From: Chionoecetes opilio
Lineage: Eukaryota; Arthropoda; Malacostraca; Decapoda; Majidae
Reading direction: 5' to 3'
NCBI GenBank assembly: GCA_016584305.1
Contig: JACEEZ010000120.1
Span: 81,001-145,000 of the forward strand
DNA: 64,000 nt
In this document: piece after piece, positions 43,416 to 56,425 of the stretch
Numbering within the stretch: the first letter of the stretch is position 1
Layout: each line of letters opens with the position of its first letter
Notes under the pieces: generated by a model
What the model saw: the letters and a program-made list of their open reading frames with translations, nothing else
Told to the model about the DNA's origin: nothing
The model's database searches: none
Position numbers and translations under genes: made by a program

Positions 43416-44225
43416 CCCAGCTAACACAGTTACGTATTTTTTACGTAATATAAAGGTAGCGGTTTTGTAACTTTTACGTAGCAAAAATACGTAACTAGTA
43501 CGAATTTGTGTAGACGCCCAGGTACGTCCTAACTACGTATTTCACTACGTAACGGACAACCTTTATACAACATTTAGCGAACCATTTGCACGTAACTACA
43601 ACCTTTGTACTATCTTCTGATCACGTACCATCACCTTCTCACAACCTATTTGCTACATCCCATTACGTTTTTGCTACGTTACTACTACCTTCAGCAAGCA
43701 CATTTGCACGTAACTACAACCTTTGTACTACCTTCTGATCACGTACCATCACCTTCTCACAACCTATTTGTGCATACATCCCATTACGTTTATTTTGCTA
43801 CGTTTACTCACCCTACCTTCAGCAAGCACATTTGCACGTACCTACAACCTTTGTACTACCTTCTGATCACGTGTACCTATCACCTTCTCACAACCTAGTG
43901 CTACATCACCATTACGTTTTTGGTCTGGGGAGGACAGTGACGTGTGTACGACACTACCTTACACAGCAAGCCCATTGCACGTTACAACTACAACATCTTT
44001 TGTCTCCTTACTGATCACGTACCATCCCTTCTCACAACCTATTTGCTACATCCCTTACGTTTTTGCTACGTTACTACTACCTTCAGCAAGCACATTTGGC
44101 ACGTAACTAAACCTTTGTACTACCTTCTGATACACGTACCATCACCTTCTCACAACTATTTGCTACAATCCCATTACTTTTTTGCTCACGTTACATACTA
44201 CCGTCAGCAAGCACATGCCACAAAC
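43416..44225. repeat. ACGTA-rich satellite element, CCCAGC end
   Basis: Starts CCCAGCTAACACAGTTACGTA, then from about 43586 five to six units of ~115 bp (GCACGTAACTACAACCTTTG, TGATCACGTACCATCACC, TTGCTACATCCCATTACG, TACCTTCAGCAAGCACA). Units have many small indels. The end type matches the inverted TTTACGTAGTGTGTTTGCTGGG at 53651-53672. Confidence 0.75.
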
Positions 44226-45960
44226 CTTCCTGGTGAGTATCCTTAACTTTCTGCAAACTGGGTTCTTTGCTACAGCTCCTTCTTCTTTGCAAGAAACCTG
44301 TGCCACGGAAACCTTCCACTGTTGTCTATTGCATTAAATAGAAAGTAAGGATGTGTATGTATGTTTACATGCCTTAGTCACATAACCACGTCCCTTACCT
44401 TTCTTTTAATGCACATAGACAACAGTTTGAAAAATCAAACAGTATAGTCCACACTTGAGAGTTTAAATTGACCCTGAAGCTTCTATGTTGATTTTACAAC
44501 TTCAGCAGTTGTGAATGAAACAAAAATAGAATATTACATCAGTTAACTGATACTTTATTTATCACTTCTCATCTTTCTTTATCAATGTATATACAAACTA
44601 CACCAATATTATAACTTATTTACTTAAAGCAGGTCAAAGTGACTACTAGGTGGTAAAAATTCATATGCAGATGAAAGAGAATAATAATAATTCACCCAGT
44701 TCACTAATAAGGCACTTGTTTCTCTTCATGTCAGTCACGTCATCACAGTAAGACTTCCTTTATTCTATAACTACTCATTATCACACCTATTATTATACAA
44801 CCATCAATTGAACGCATATACCACACGCAAACCTATTCATCTAGTTTGTATAGCACAGATATGGATTAAGTGGTATAAGAGTTCCAGATGAACACCGAAC
44901 TTCCTGTTGATGGACGACAACTATTTTTTTTGGGTGAGTTTTGTGTGCTTTGAATGAATCTAACCGTGTTTCTGGTCACAATTTTTTTGTTTGTGTGTGG
45001 TAGTGGTGATTTGCTCAACACAAAATTACACAATACACAAATTGCGGGGGGGGGACACACCTGACTGATCCTATACCTAACCTACCTTTTAGATACTTGA
45101 ACCTAACTTTACATCTCTATAAATTAAAAATATTAAAAAAAAAAAAAAAGAAAAAAAAAAAATGCGAAAGAAACGGCTAGCAATTAATTTAAAGCCATCA
45201 CCATAAAAATTAGTTACAGTCTACTAAGTGATTCGGTGTTCCATCTTGGGTATGATACCCTAGCAGTCATACACAATCTTGTACCTCTGATATGTTTCAC
45301 TATCACTGACAGCTACAAAGTATGATACGATATGAATAGGATGTATAATATCATATTAACACACACGTAATGCATCTGGCATATCCTTGTCCCTCTATGT
45401 CCAGAACGCTCTATGGCAGAGGTTAATCTTTGCACCAATCAGCTGCCCCGTCTCACGGGGGAGCAGGTAAGGTTGCGTGGCTTCGAGCTGAGATTACTAC
45501 ACATACAGCATATTTCTATAGTCTCAAAGTTTATGGTGGTCTCCTTATATCAATTTTCAGTTCACAACTATTTGATGCTAATATGTTCTGGTGGTATTAG
45601 AAAACCATTTATTTGTCACTGTGGACACACTCATATATAGCCCTATCTATATCAGTGCTTACTATCATTCTGGTTATTAGTCGCAATAAAAATATCAAAC
45701 CTTGATATAGACTATAAATTAATAAAGTGGCATTGTACATTCTTTGTCGTAACATACAGTCCCTGAGGCCCTATGTGTAAATAACTTTGTCTCCACTGCT
45801 TTCCTTCTTCTTTGTCTTGGATGTTTTACTTTGATAGAATTATCTCTCGAAGGCTTAGAGCGACTGCAGCTGAACAATGCGTAATGATGATAAATGCGTA
45901 TGCCCATGTCAAAAAGTAGGAATGTTAGTAATGATTAAAAATTCACTCAATAATGTGTAG
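44226..45960. other. No gene recognised
   Basis: AT-rich, with A-runs near 45135. A small stretch before a good donor (GAGCAG|gtaagg at 45467) reads MAEVNLCTNQLPRLTGEQ; it could be an exon end, but nothing else supports it. Confidence 0.35.
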
Positions 45961-45977
45961 ACATACCTCTGATCCTG

Positions 45978-45986
45978 TGGAGAGAG

Positions 45987-46024
<38 letters not shown>

Positions 46025-46423
46025 CAGAGAGCGAAGAGAGTCAGAGAGACGAGAGAGAGAGATCCACAGCAGAGGAGAGTGAGATGAGAGAGAGAGAGAG
46101 AGTAGAGAGCTTGTGAGAGAGAGAGAGAGAGTAGGTATAGAGAGAGGTGAGTAGAGAGAGTGAAGAGATGAGAGAGAGAGAGAGAGCGAGAGAGAGATAG
46201 AGGAGAGAGAGAGCGAGAGAGAGAAGAGCGAGAGAGGAGACAGCAGAAGAGATAGCAGAGAGAGAGAGAGCTAGAGGAGAGAGAAGAACAGAGACTGAGA
46301 GGGAGAGAGAGAGAGAGAGAGAGAATGAGAGAGAGAGATAGAGAGAAGAGAGAGAGTGCGATGATAGGAGAGAGAGAGATTCCGGAGAGAGAGAGAGAGG
46401 TAGAAGCGAAGAGATAGAAGAGT

Positions 46424-46457
<34 letters not shown>

Positions 46458-46590
46458 GAGAGGTAGAGAGAGAAGAGTGAGAGCAGAGAGAGACGAGAGA
46501 AGAGAGAGAAGAGAGATAGAGAGAGTATAGAGAGAGATGAGAGAGAGAGTGAGAGAGAGTAGAGGACTGATAGAGAGAGTGTTTCCTCGT
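45978..46590. repeat. Degenerate (GA)n tract
   Basis: About 610 bp of GA with frequent single T or C substitutions, unlike the purer tracts elsewhere. Ser/Leu frames on the minus strand are artefacts. Confidence 0.9.
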
Positions 46591-49500
46591 GTGGTTTCAC
46601 AAGGTGTTACCTGTTCTGGCTTTAAACGTTCGCGAATGGTCAGAAAAATTGCCCCCCCATAAAAACACAATAATAATTACAGGCATGTGCAGTAATAACT
46701 TTTTCTACGTCTTATAACACGCACAACGTCTTATACACCGTCGCACAATTTGAGATGATTGCCATATAAAGGAAACTGGCATTGAACCAATTATAATATC
46801 TGTAGGTGTTTGAGGGTAAGCATATAAGACTATGTGGAAAGGATTCCCCCTTCTTTAGTCGGCCCATATGGTTTCTATACACAGTCTTTTCAGCCTGCGA
46901 ATACCCCCAGTCCATCCACTTCAGGTCATCCTGATACCCCTCTCTAACCTGCCTCTATTTATTTCTTCCGGGGGGACTTTTCCTTGAAAATTCCCTTGAA
47001 AACAATATGGCTTGAATGAACAAGCAGTTAAAATGTCTGGACTTGTATTAATTTTCAATAGGTCAGTTACTTTCATCCTTATACATACATATCAGTGTCT
47101 TTTTGTTCAGGCATTACTCTTTTGGATATCCCATAGTGTGTACCCGTTCGATCTTCCCTGGGGATATATTAATGCATTACTTTAATATACCTCAGATTAC
47201 CCCTGTCCACGTATTCATCATGCCCCGCTCAAGGGCATTCAACAGAATACATACCACCATTCTTTATATTCCTTGTCACAAGAAAGAGATATGAACTGAA
47301 TCACTATCGAATAGCATCGTCTGCATACACAAACATTAGTTATCCTATATTGAGTATTATATATTAAATACCTATATGGAGATTGACCTAAAATATTAAT
47401 CTATGAATAGTATATAACTATATTTATATTTATATATATTTAGATAATATTACATCATATAACATAGTAATTATATATATATAATCTATCTAAAACTCAA
47501 TAGCCTCCCCTACTATTTTTGGCACTGGTGCCGGACATGTTTCCGGAAGTGTGGCCACTAGGGGTCGCGAGACACAGCCTCTCTTCGGGGTGAGAGGGCA
47601 AGAGTCATATCATTTGTATACGACGTCCATTGTCGTACACATCCTACACATTGTATTATGATCAAACTCGTTGCTGCGTGCATAGTTATCAGGAGCAGCA
47701 CAAGGGGCAAATATCTAAGTCGGCCGGCTTGTTTGCACAGCGTCCCAGTCACCTCAACCCGCTGTCTGCATCTCGTCACCTCAACCGCAACTGGGCAACC
47801 GCGAGTCACTCGAGTCCCTCTAAGCTATAGCCCCGAGTGTGCCACCAGTCCGTGCCCAAGCGAACGTATAGCTGTCCTTAGGTGAAACCTCTACTCTGAT
47901 ATGCAGGTATTCGGCTCACACTATCACTATACGATGCACAATATTTCGTATACCGCACTGTCGTGTCAGAGAATTACTGTCCTGTACTTTATTTTTCCAT
48001 ATTGTATTTTTTTTTTTTCCATGTTTCTATGTTTAGTACACAACTGTACGTACAATGCGGGAAGTGCGCGGACTTTACCAGATAAATCCGTGAATGGCAA
48101 CACCTCCTGTACTTTCGCGGGTCCCGGACTTATGGGGTTTCTCGGACCGGGCTAACCCCTAATAGTCCGGAAAATGAGGGTAGAGTGCCCTATATATCAT
48201 ATGATATATAGATATATGTTTCTATTTAATTTATAAGTTATTTTACTTATAAAATTATATATATATATGTATCATTATGCAGCAAATATTGCAACAATCA
48301 TAATGAATGCAACCTAAAATGGCTTCTGTAAATCAATATAAATGATCTGTACTGTGAAATGAATTTGAAAATCGAAAATGAGTGGTCGTTACCATAGTAT
48401 AGAATATCAAGATATTTCAGATCATTCATATGAAAAAAGTATTATATCCCCTAAACTAAGGTTGTAAAAAATTAAAGTGTTCTTGGGAGCAGCCTTAAAT
48501 ATGGGTGCCAGATTGAGGAATTAAGGTATGAAAAAGTACTTGAAATCTGAAACCAGTTCCCAACATCAGAAAATTAAGGAACAATGTAAGTAATGATTGT
48601 GCTATGTGACAAGGAGATACAATGAAGAAACTAACTTTAACACAAATGGCACTTGATCTGAGGAATGTATGGTATTTTGGACTTCCAACCTAATTGATGT
48701 CCTACGGTTTAAAGTTTTTTCCCATATATTTTGATGTTTTTTGATGTCAATTTGGATACTGTCGGAATGCCATAATAAACACTCACGAGTGTCTGAAGGG
48801 TTTGAAACCATCTCATCTTAACAGATCATTTTTGTATAGGTAGGTTATGTAGTTATTCATTAACTTTTGGTTTAGTGCATCCTGCTATTTTGAAGACGAA
48901 ACAAATTTTTTCTGAATAGTATATTTTAATGTGTTTTAACATGAACATGTGATAAACATTTTTTCGGTAAACCATTATTTCTTTTATTGATTCAGTTATA
49001 TTTTAAGAATGGGGGGTGGACGTCCCATCACAAGCGATTCCCCGGGGATAGATTAATCAGATTTATAAAAAAACCAAATTCTTATCATGAAAAAATAGTT
49101 TCATCCTCGTAATAACAAGTTACGATAGTACACAGGCGTTTGGGCTGAGGGTTGGGGGCAACACGTGGCCAGGAGCCGCAGCACGAAAAAGAAAAGGAAA
49201 CTTGCCGCGTGCTGCGACTGTTCCTAGCCGTGCTGCGACTAACACCGGATATGGCAAGCCCTCCAACGCTGTAGTCGGCGCGGTTAGTCCGATAGTTTGC
49301 CGTAGTTAGGCGACTAATCGGCGACTAGTCTGCGTTGTTGGCGATAGTCGCCAAACTATAGGGTTTTTGAAATTTAAAGGTGCAACTTTTAAGTTGGCGT
49401 CATGCGGCGACATTTGCCGACAGTTGACCACGACGCAAACCCACGTTTCCGCTCATGCTACAACTGTTCCCAGCTGTGCTGCGACTATGCCGAGTGGTTG

Positions 49501-49940
49501 TGATGTGGGCAGCGCGCTCTGGTCTATGCCCCACACACTTTTCAACTATCGCTGTGTAGTGCAGCACGACACCGATGTCGCTCACACTTGTGTTCCACGA
49601 CTCCACACCTTGCCACCTTGAATAAGCCACAGCTACTTATCTGCCTCCTAGATGTTATTAATTGAACACAATAACTACATGGTGATAACATCGCCAAGGT
49701 ACCTTAAAGATACTGCGGAAGCAGTATTTTGCGCTAAGAGACTGCTCTATTTATAGTGGATAATGATGCAAGTCGTGACTGGTCACCGTATAGTCTGAAG
49801 ATGTGAACGGGCCTTAACCGTAACCTAACCTACTAAAACAATAACCTTTTTTTACTTTTTGTAAGCCTCCCTAACGTTATCCTAACCGTATCCTACATAC
49901 CTACCTAGCCTTGTGACCTCCTAGCCAGACTATTCACCAT
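46591..49940. other. No gene recognised
   Basis: AT-rich. ACGTCTTATAACACGCAC near 46704 resembles the end of the pogo-type MITE at 8464. 49020-49135 resembles dispersed repeats at 32170-32270 and 38570-38660 (GTTTC.TCCTCGTAATAAC). 49150-49360 has a run of CGACTA words (GGCGACTAATCGGCGACTAG). No convincing exon. Confidence 0.4.
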
Positions 49941-49949
49941 GCATGTTTG

Positions 49950-50450
49950 TACCAGGTCACTCACAATTATTACAAGGCTAATTCTTAATTTGCCAATCAG
50001 ACTTAACATGAAAAATACTCGTGAATTACGAGATGCTACACCAATGAATAAGCCGGGGACACTTTCAGTGGGTGAAGGCTATGTGATAAGGCAGATGGCA
50101 GGAAATGTTTTTTCCTGTCAAAGTCAGGATAGAACAAGAAGTACGGATTTAAACTGGAAAAAATGCCGATTTAGAAAAGAGATAGGCAGGAAATTGGGTG
50201 AGGATAGGCAGAATTGGTTTTACTAATAGAGGTGGTGGATGCATGGATCAGACTCGTCTCAGGTAGTTAGTGCACAGACAATAGGAAGTTTTAAAAGAAG
50301 ACTAGACCATTTTTGGATAGGGATTAAAGGTGGATTTAGGTAATGAGGGAGAACAGGACTACCACGTGTAGCCCCCGGTCCTATTGTAGCTTCATTAATT
50401 CTTATATTCAGTTATTCTTGTTAGGTTCTGATCTAAAATAATTAGGCTTT
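49950..50450 (+). pseudogene. CR1-like LINE 3' end
   Basis: KCRFRKEIGRKLGEDRQNW, then after frame changes VVDAWIRLVSGS and IGSFKRRLDHFW, followed by GERTGLPRV and the 3' UTR text ccccggtcctattgtagctt. This is the usual C-terminus and 3' tail of decapod CR1-type LINEs (W..L......S...FK..LD). Upstream parts are missing, as is usual for 5'-truncated insertions. Confidence 0.55.
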
Positions 50451-51170
50451 GGATCACTAACTAAGTGAACATAGCTAAAAATAACCTAATCGGATAGGAG
50501 GGGCCTCACTCCATCACATTCTTCGGATAACAAACCTTAGTTAACATAACTAAAAATGATAAAAATGAACGAGGACTGCTGCGGTCATTTTCTGAGATAC
50601 TGACATATGTTTTTTCGTGTCTGAAATAGTATTCTATCGATGGGGTTATTTATATTTTGCAGAAACAAATAAAGTTTTTTTTTTTTTATTCATCACCTAA
50701 GGTCGCCGTTTCCATTGATAACAATATATCTCCATCAAAAGATTTACTAACACTGGGCCAGGAAATAATTGTCAGTTTCTCAGAAACCAAGAGTTGACGT
50801 ATTTGTAAGAACAGTGCGCCCAGCCCAGCCCCGCATTCCCAGACCCGACCGCCAGCCGCCGAATGTTTCACTTGCCTCGCCTGCCGCGGATCATTACGAC
50901 TAAACCTAACAAATCTACCTCCTAACGGAGGGTGGGGGGGGTTGCCCCCCTCGACCCCGGGCGAAATTATGAACCTAACCCAACCGGTTCACCACCCTAT
51001 GCGGTTCCGGCCGGTCCCCCATTGGGGTGCGGGGCCGCCCGTATGGAGTGCCCCCACATATTATAGGAGTGCAGTCGGCGGCGGGAAGCAAACTATTGTT
51101 AAACCTATATGTTATTGTACGCTATTTTAACATATATAACTATATGAGAACATAAGATATGTCATAAGTT
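50451..51170. other. No gene recognised
   Basis: AT-rich to 50800, then a G/C-rich part (50815-51075) with runs such as GGGTGGGGGGGGTTGCCCCCC. No reading frame with family character. Confidence 0.4.
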
Positions 51171-51780
51171 ACTAACCTAGACCTCACTATACCCCATACA
51201 AATTACTACCTAACCTCACTATAACCCCCTAAAAGTATAACCTAACCTCAGCTATAACCCCTAAAAGTTACTACCTCACCTCACTATAGTACTAACCTAA
51301 CCTCACTATAACCCCTAAAATTACTAACCTATACCTCACTATAACCCCTAAAAGTTATAACCTAAACCTCACTTAATACTAACCTAACCTCACTATAACC
51401 TCTAAACGTTACTCACCTACCCTCACTATAACCCCTAAGAGTTACTAACCTAACTCACTATCACCCCTAAAAGTTACTACCTAACCTCACTATAACCCCT
51501 AAAAGTTACTAACCTACCTCACTATAACCCTAAAAGTTACTAACCTACTTCACTTCTAACCCCTAAAAGTTACTTAACCTAACCTCACTACAACCCTTAA
51601 AAGTTTACTAACCTACCTCACTATAACCCCTAAACGTTACTAAGCCTAACCTCACTATAACCCCTAAAAAGTTACTAACCTACCTCACTATAACCCCTAA
51701 AAGTTACTACATAACCTCACTATAGCCCCGAAAAGTTACTAACCTAAATTGCACTATAACCCCCTAAAATTTACTTAGAT
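51171..51780. repeat. ~33-bp minisatellite (CCTAACCTCACTATAACCCC)
   Basis: Some 18-20 units of AACCTAACCTCACTATAACC CCTAAAAGTTACT with many one-base indels between units. Contains CCTAACCT, near the arthropod telomere word, but not a telomere array. Confidence 0.9.
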
Positions 51781-52685
51781 TGCCATAGAGCGGCCGCATG
51801 GGGCCCGCGGCAGCTATTGGGAGACACCATTCCACCTTAATACTAACCTCCCTAGGGGTTGGGGGTCTCTGGACAGGGAGGTGGTGTATGCGTATTAGAC
51901 AACTATATCATTTCTACACTATGTATATATGGGTTTTTGGAAGGTTACGTGGAGTGGAATTAATCTGTACAGTTTGTGAGCAAAAAAAATGTAATATGGA
52001 AAAACGTAAATGGAAGGCTGTAGCGGGGACCGGCAGTCTCGTCCATATAAAGCGTTCTCGTAAAAATAACCTGATAGGGATAGGAGGGGCTCGCCCCCTT
52101 TCACTCCCTCCGAGTGGTTATTATATTATCTACGACGGTTTAATTTGTCCAACACTCGTAGCATTTTAAAATACATGGGAAAAGTGTAACTTTTGACCAG
52201 GTCTCCATTACTGGTTGAAAGTACCAAAATACACTTGACTCAATCATGAACATATTCATACTAACTGGTGTCAGCTCGTGTGTGTATGTATGAGAAATTC
52301 ATGGACGTTGGGTATTACCTTTAAGGGTGCAGACTGATTACCTTGAAACCCAGAATATGGCGTGGTCAGGTACACCAGGCAACTGCACGATGGGTTAATT
52401 GTGGCATTCCAGCCTTCCCTGATGTAATCACCTATAGCAGACACTGTTGGCTCCCGCTCAAGGGCACACCTGATGCATACAATCACCATATGTACCATCG
52501 AACTGGACATTACTGTAACTAAATTCGAACATGCACCGCCAACGCACCCGGAAGTTTGAAACAAAAGGAACGCTTGACAGTAGACATGCGCAGTGAATGC
52601 TCCCAACATATCTCTGTACTATTTTACCGTCAATATCCTGCTTCCTTGAATAGACATAGGGGAACTAACATTTATTCTTTCGTTT
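51781..52685. other. No gene recognised
   Basis: A 123-aa open frame at 51798-52169 (+) has no family character. Text gggataggaggggctcgccccc at 52078 resembles cggataggaggggcctcac at 50494, so a dispersed repeat is likely. Confidence 0.4.
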
Positions 52686-52689
52686 CCAG

Positions 52690-52935
<246 letters not shown>

Positions 52936-53079
52936 AGAGTGTGTGGTAAACTGGATGTTGTGACTCGAGAGTTTACCTTTGAATCTGAATATGAATGAAA
53001 CTTCTCTTGTGTTCATACATCCTAGAATTGCTTCAGGTTTAACACAAGTCCTGTTACTGATGCAATACTTTAATGTCAT

Positions 53080-53672
53080 ATTAACGTAATACTTACTGTA
53101 TTCTTTAACATATGTATCCACGTATTCATTATGTATAGAGATATAACGTTTTTTGAATCCTCTAATATCACCGTTTAATCATGGAGTTATAAATACGTAC
53201 TTGAAATGTAAGACCACTACGTATATATTAGTAGATAGAAACACGTATTTTTGTAACGTATTAATTACGTTGAAAAATACCGTATGGTAGGTGACGTAAC
53301 CAAAACTACCTAAATACAACATACACAATTCATCTAACGTAATACTTACTATCGCTAACATATGTATCCATCGTATTCATTATATAAATATAACGTTTGA
53401 ATCCTCTATATCACTTACATCAGGATGTTATAAATACGTAATTCAAACGTAAAACCACTACGTAATATATTCTTAGAAGAAACACGTAATTTTTTGTAAC
53501 GTATAAATTACGTTGACAAAAACGTATCCGTAGTGACGTAACCAAACCTACTAATATACAACATACCAATTCACGAGCGAACGTATGATTTACGTATATA
53601 TAACGAATTTTCCTAACGTTACCAAAACGCTACCTTCTCAAAACGTAAGGTTTACGTAGTGTGTTTGCTGGG
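53080..53672. repeat. ACGT-rich ~245-bp tandem repeat, CCCAGC end
   Basis: Two and a half copies of a ~245-bp unit (TAACGTAATACTTACT, AACATATGTATCCA.CGTATTC, AAACACGTATTTTTGTAACG, GTGACGTAACCAAAACTACC). It ends TTTACGTAGTGTGTTTGCTGGG, the inverted counterpart of the end at 43416. Confidence 0.8.
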
Positions 53673-53751
53673 CTTGAGCGAGGTATATTGTTGTAGCGTC
53701 TTTGGCAGCTTGCCCCGCGGGGTATGCCTCCAATGATTGATGCGATCAGGC

Positions 53752-53935
53752 TTAAGTGTTGTTCTCCTGAACCAACACCAGCCTGAGGAGTAGCTGCTCC
53801 ACGGCACTGTTGTGCCGCTTCTGCTCTACTATCTGCTTCTTTACCGCCTCCTCCATTCGCCTGGCATGGTTTGTAGGTGAAGTCGGCGCATACACCGAAG
53901 CCGCCGCCTGCTGAAGATGTTCAGAATCAATTCTA
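53752..53935 (-). CDS. Candidate terminal exon, helical C-terminus
   Basis: On the minus strand, after an acceptor-like tatattgtag, the frame reads IDSEHLQQAAASVYAPTSPT, NHARRMEEAVKKQIVEQKRH, NSAVEQLLLRLVLVQENNT, stop TAA at 53752. The charged amphipathic helix ending resembles C-termini of Myb/SANT-like or MADF transposon-derived proteins. Codon pattern looks genuine. Upstream exons were not found. Confidence 0.35.
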
Positions 53936-54216
53936 CAATATATAGTATGACTTCTACACTGATCATATTGAAAGCAGACGCACAACAAAATATTTTGCAA
54001 GTACATGTAATTGACATACGGTACTGTATATGGCAACAGCCACATGTCTGTGAATGAGGACAGATAATGGAGTATGTACTGTAGTACATATTTAGGGCAA
54101 ATTGTTTTTAATACAGACAAATTATTACTCCCAAAAGGGTCAGGAACCAATAATGGCAGAAAAATAAGGGTCATCCAAGACTATATACCAAATGGAGAGG
54201 AATATTAAAAAAACAC

Positions 54217-54651
54217 TTAAAGTAATCGTCCAGACTATTTCATCATTCCTGATTTAATGCAATCAAATCATAGCCATTAATAAGTATATCAACAATACGT
54301 CGTCACTTTTTGCATCCAGTCAGCCGTTTTTAAACAATCCGCAATCAAAATCTGCAAATTCCCCGAGTTCTCAAAACACTCCAAACGATGCGGCCAACTC
54401 AGATCAGGCTGGTGACGTAGCAAAGGCAGCGCTCTCCCCGCCCGCAAATTTCCACTCAGATACTCTCCCCTCCTTCTTTCCCTCTCTCTCCCTCTCTCTC
54501 TCTCCTCCCTCTCTCCCTCCTCCTCTCTCCTCTCTTCTCTCTCTCTCCTCTCTCTCTCTCTCTCCCTCTCTCTCTCCCCTTCCTTTCCTCTCTCTCTCTC
54601 TTCCTCTCTCTCCTCTCTCCCCTCTCTCCTCTCTCTCTCTCTCTCTCTTTT

Positions 54652-54684
<33 letters not shown>

Positions 54685-54690
54685 TTTCTC

Positions 54691-54739
<49 letters not shown>

Positions 54740-54828
54740 CTTAATTTGTTTTTCTCTCTCTCTGGAGGAGGAGGAAGAGGAGGGAGAAGAAATAGATGAA
54801 AAAAAAGAAAGGAGAGAGAGAGAGAGGG

Positions 54829-54917
<89 letters not shown>

Positions 54918-55165
54918 AGGGAAAGGAAGGAGAGATAGTATCTGAGTGAATCTGCGCGCGGGGAGAGCACTGCCTTTTGTTACGTCATCAATAACATTCG
55001 TAACCCTGTTGGAGGGAAAAAAAACATTTGCGCGCGCTTTTTACAAAAGTCGTGTTTTTACGGAAATAAGGCCTGGAAATCAATTATTTTTGGTGGATTA
55101 GGGGTTTTGAATGTACAATCAACATAAGTAGGCAAAACAAAAATGGGTCTGGTCGATTACTTTAA
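54217..55165. mobile_element. Fold-back MITE with TTAA flanks and CT/GA arms
   Basis: Ends TTAAAGTAATCGTCCAGAC and GTCTGGTCGATTACTTTAA. Inner arms around 54408-54470 and 54915-54990 pair (GACGTAGCAAAGGCAG, CTCCCCGC, CACTCAGATACT). The middle is (CT)n (54480-54750) then (GA)n (54765-54917), which also pair. TTAA at both borders could be a piggyBac-type target site, but the ends are not otherwise typical. Confidence 0.7.
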
Positions 55166-55330
55166 CATCTATGTTAATATAATGTGACCTCTCCTATTGT
55201 CAGTCCAAAAATGCATCCCAGTCACAAATTCATAATAAAGGTAAGGCGAGATACTGCTTGTAAACTTTTCTGGTATATGTGATGCAATGACTACTATATA
55301 CTGAACTTGCTACTCATTTTGGGCTATTTC

Positions 55331-56425
55331 CAGTGGAGGCCAGTTTTGCGATACCTGACATTTTCGAACATCACTCCCGTTTCTCTTCCTATGGTTTATC
55401 AGTATAAATGATGTACCGTTATATTCGTAAATGTTTGTTCTATAATATTATCAAATAAAAAACTGTAAAATACACTAAAGAAATGCCATTATGAGAGAGT
55501 GAAGAAATATGCATGAACTTAATATTCACTTAAACTCTTTGCCATTTAATACTTTGCGAAAAAACATTTTACATGAAACATATCAATAGAAGCGGAATTT
55601 TATTACCTATGCATTGATATATTTAGTTTTCTGATAAATTAATTAGAACCATACATAAATTAGCGTTAACTAAATAAATAACCTCATCAATCGGGAAAAT
55701 TACCCGATTGATGATGCTATTTATTTAGTTAACGGTAATTTATGCATGGTTTTAATTCATTTATCAGAAAACGAAATATATCAATGGAAAGCTAATAAAA
55801 TACCGCTTCTATTGATATGTTGCATGTAAAAAGTCTTCAAGCAAAATATTAAATGGCGATGAGTTTAAGTGAATATAAGTTCATGCATATTTCTTAAGAG
55901 TCTCATAATGGAGTTTCTTTAGTGTATTTTACAGCTTTTTATTTGATAATATTATAGAACAATCATTTACGAAGATAACAGTGTATCATTTATACTGATC
56001 AGCCATAGTCTACTGTATTCATGGAACACTTTTTTACTTGCCGATCAGATTGATGATGTTATTTTTTTTAGTTAACGCTAATTTATGCATGATGGTAATT
56101 CATTTATCAGTAAACGAAATATATCAATGGAAAGTTAGTGAAAATCCGCTTTTATTGCTATGTTTCATCTAAAATGTTTTCCCGCAAAATATTAAATGGC
56201 GAAGAGTTTAAGTAAATGTTTAGTTCATGCATATTTCTTCACTCACTCATAATGGCTTTTCTTTACTGTATTTTACTGTTTTTTATTTGATAATATTACA
56301 GAACAAACATTTACGAAGATAACAGTATATCATTTATACTGATAAACCACAGCAAGGGAAATAGGGGATAAGGGTGATGTTAAAAAATGGCAGGAATCGC
56401 AAAACTGGCCTCCACTGGTCATGGG
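55331..56425. mobile_element. Fold-back element with three arm copies
   Basis: Outer ends CCAGTGGAGGCCAGTTTTGCGA (first 20: CCAGTGGAGGCCAGTTTTGC) and its reverse complement at 56403-56425. Inner ~300-bp arms at 55395-55690 and 55705-56000 are inverted around aatcgggaaaattacccgatt. A third arm copy, same orientation as the second, occupies 56045-56345. Non-coding. Confidence 0.85.

Noticed and set aside
49367..49630. Overlapping 84-aa and 76-aa frames on opposite strands
   Set aside because: No conserved motif, no splice context, within a CGACTA-rich repeat region.
51171..51780. True telomere array
   Set aside because: The unit is ~33 bp with only one CCTAACCT word; no pure (TTAGG)n.
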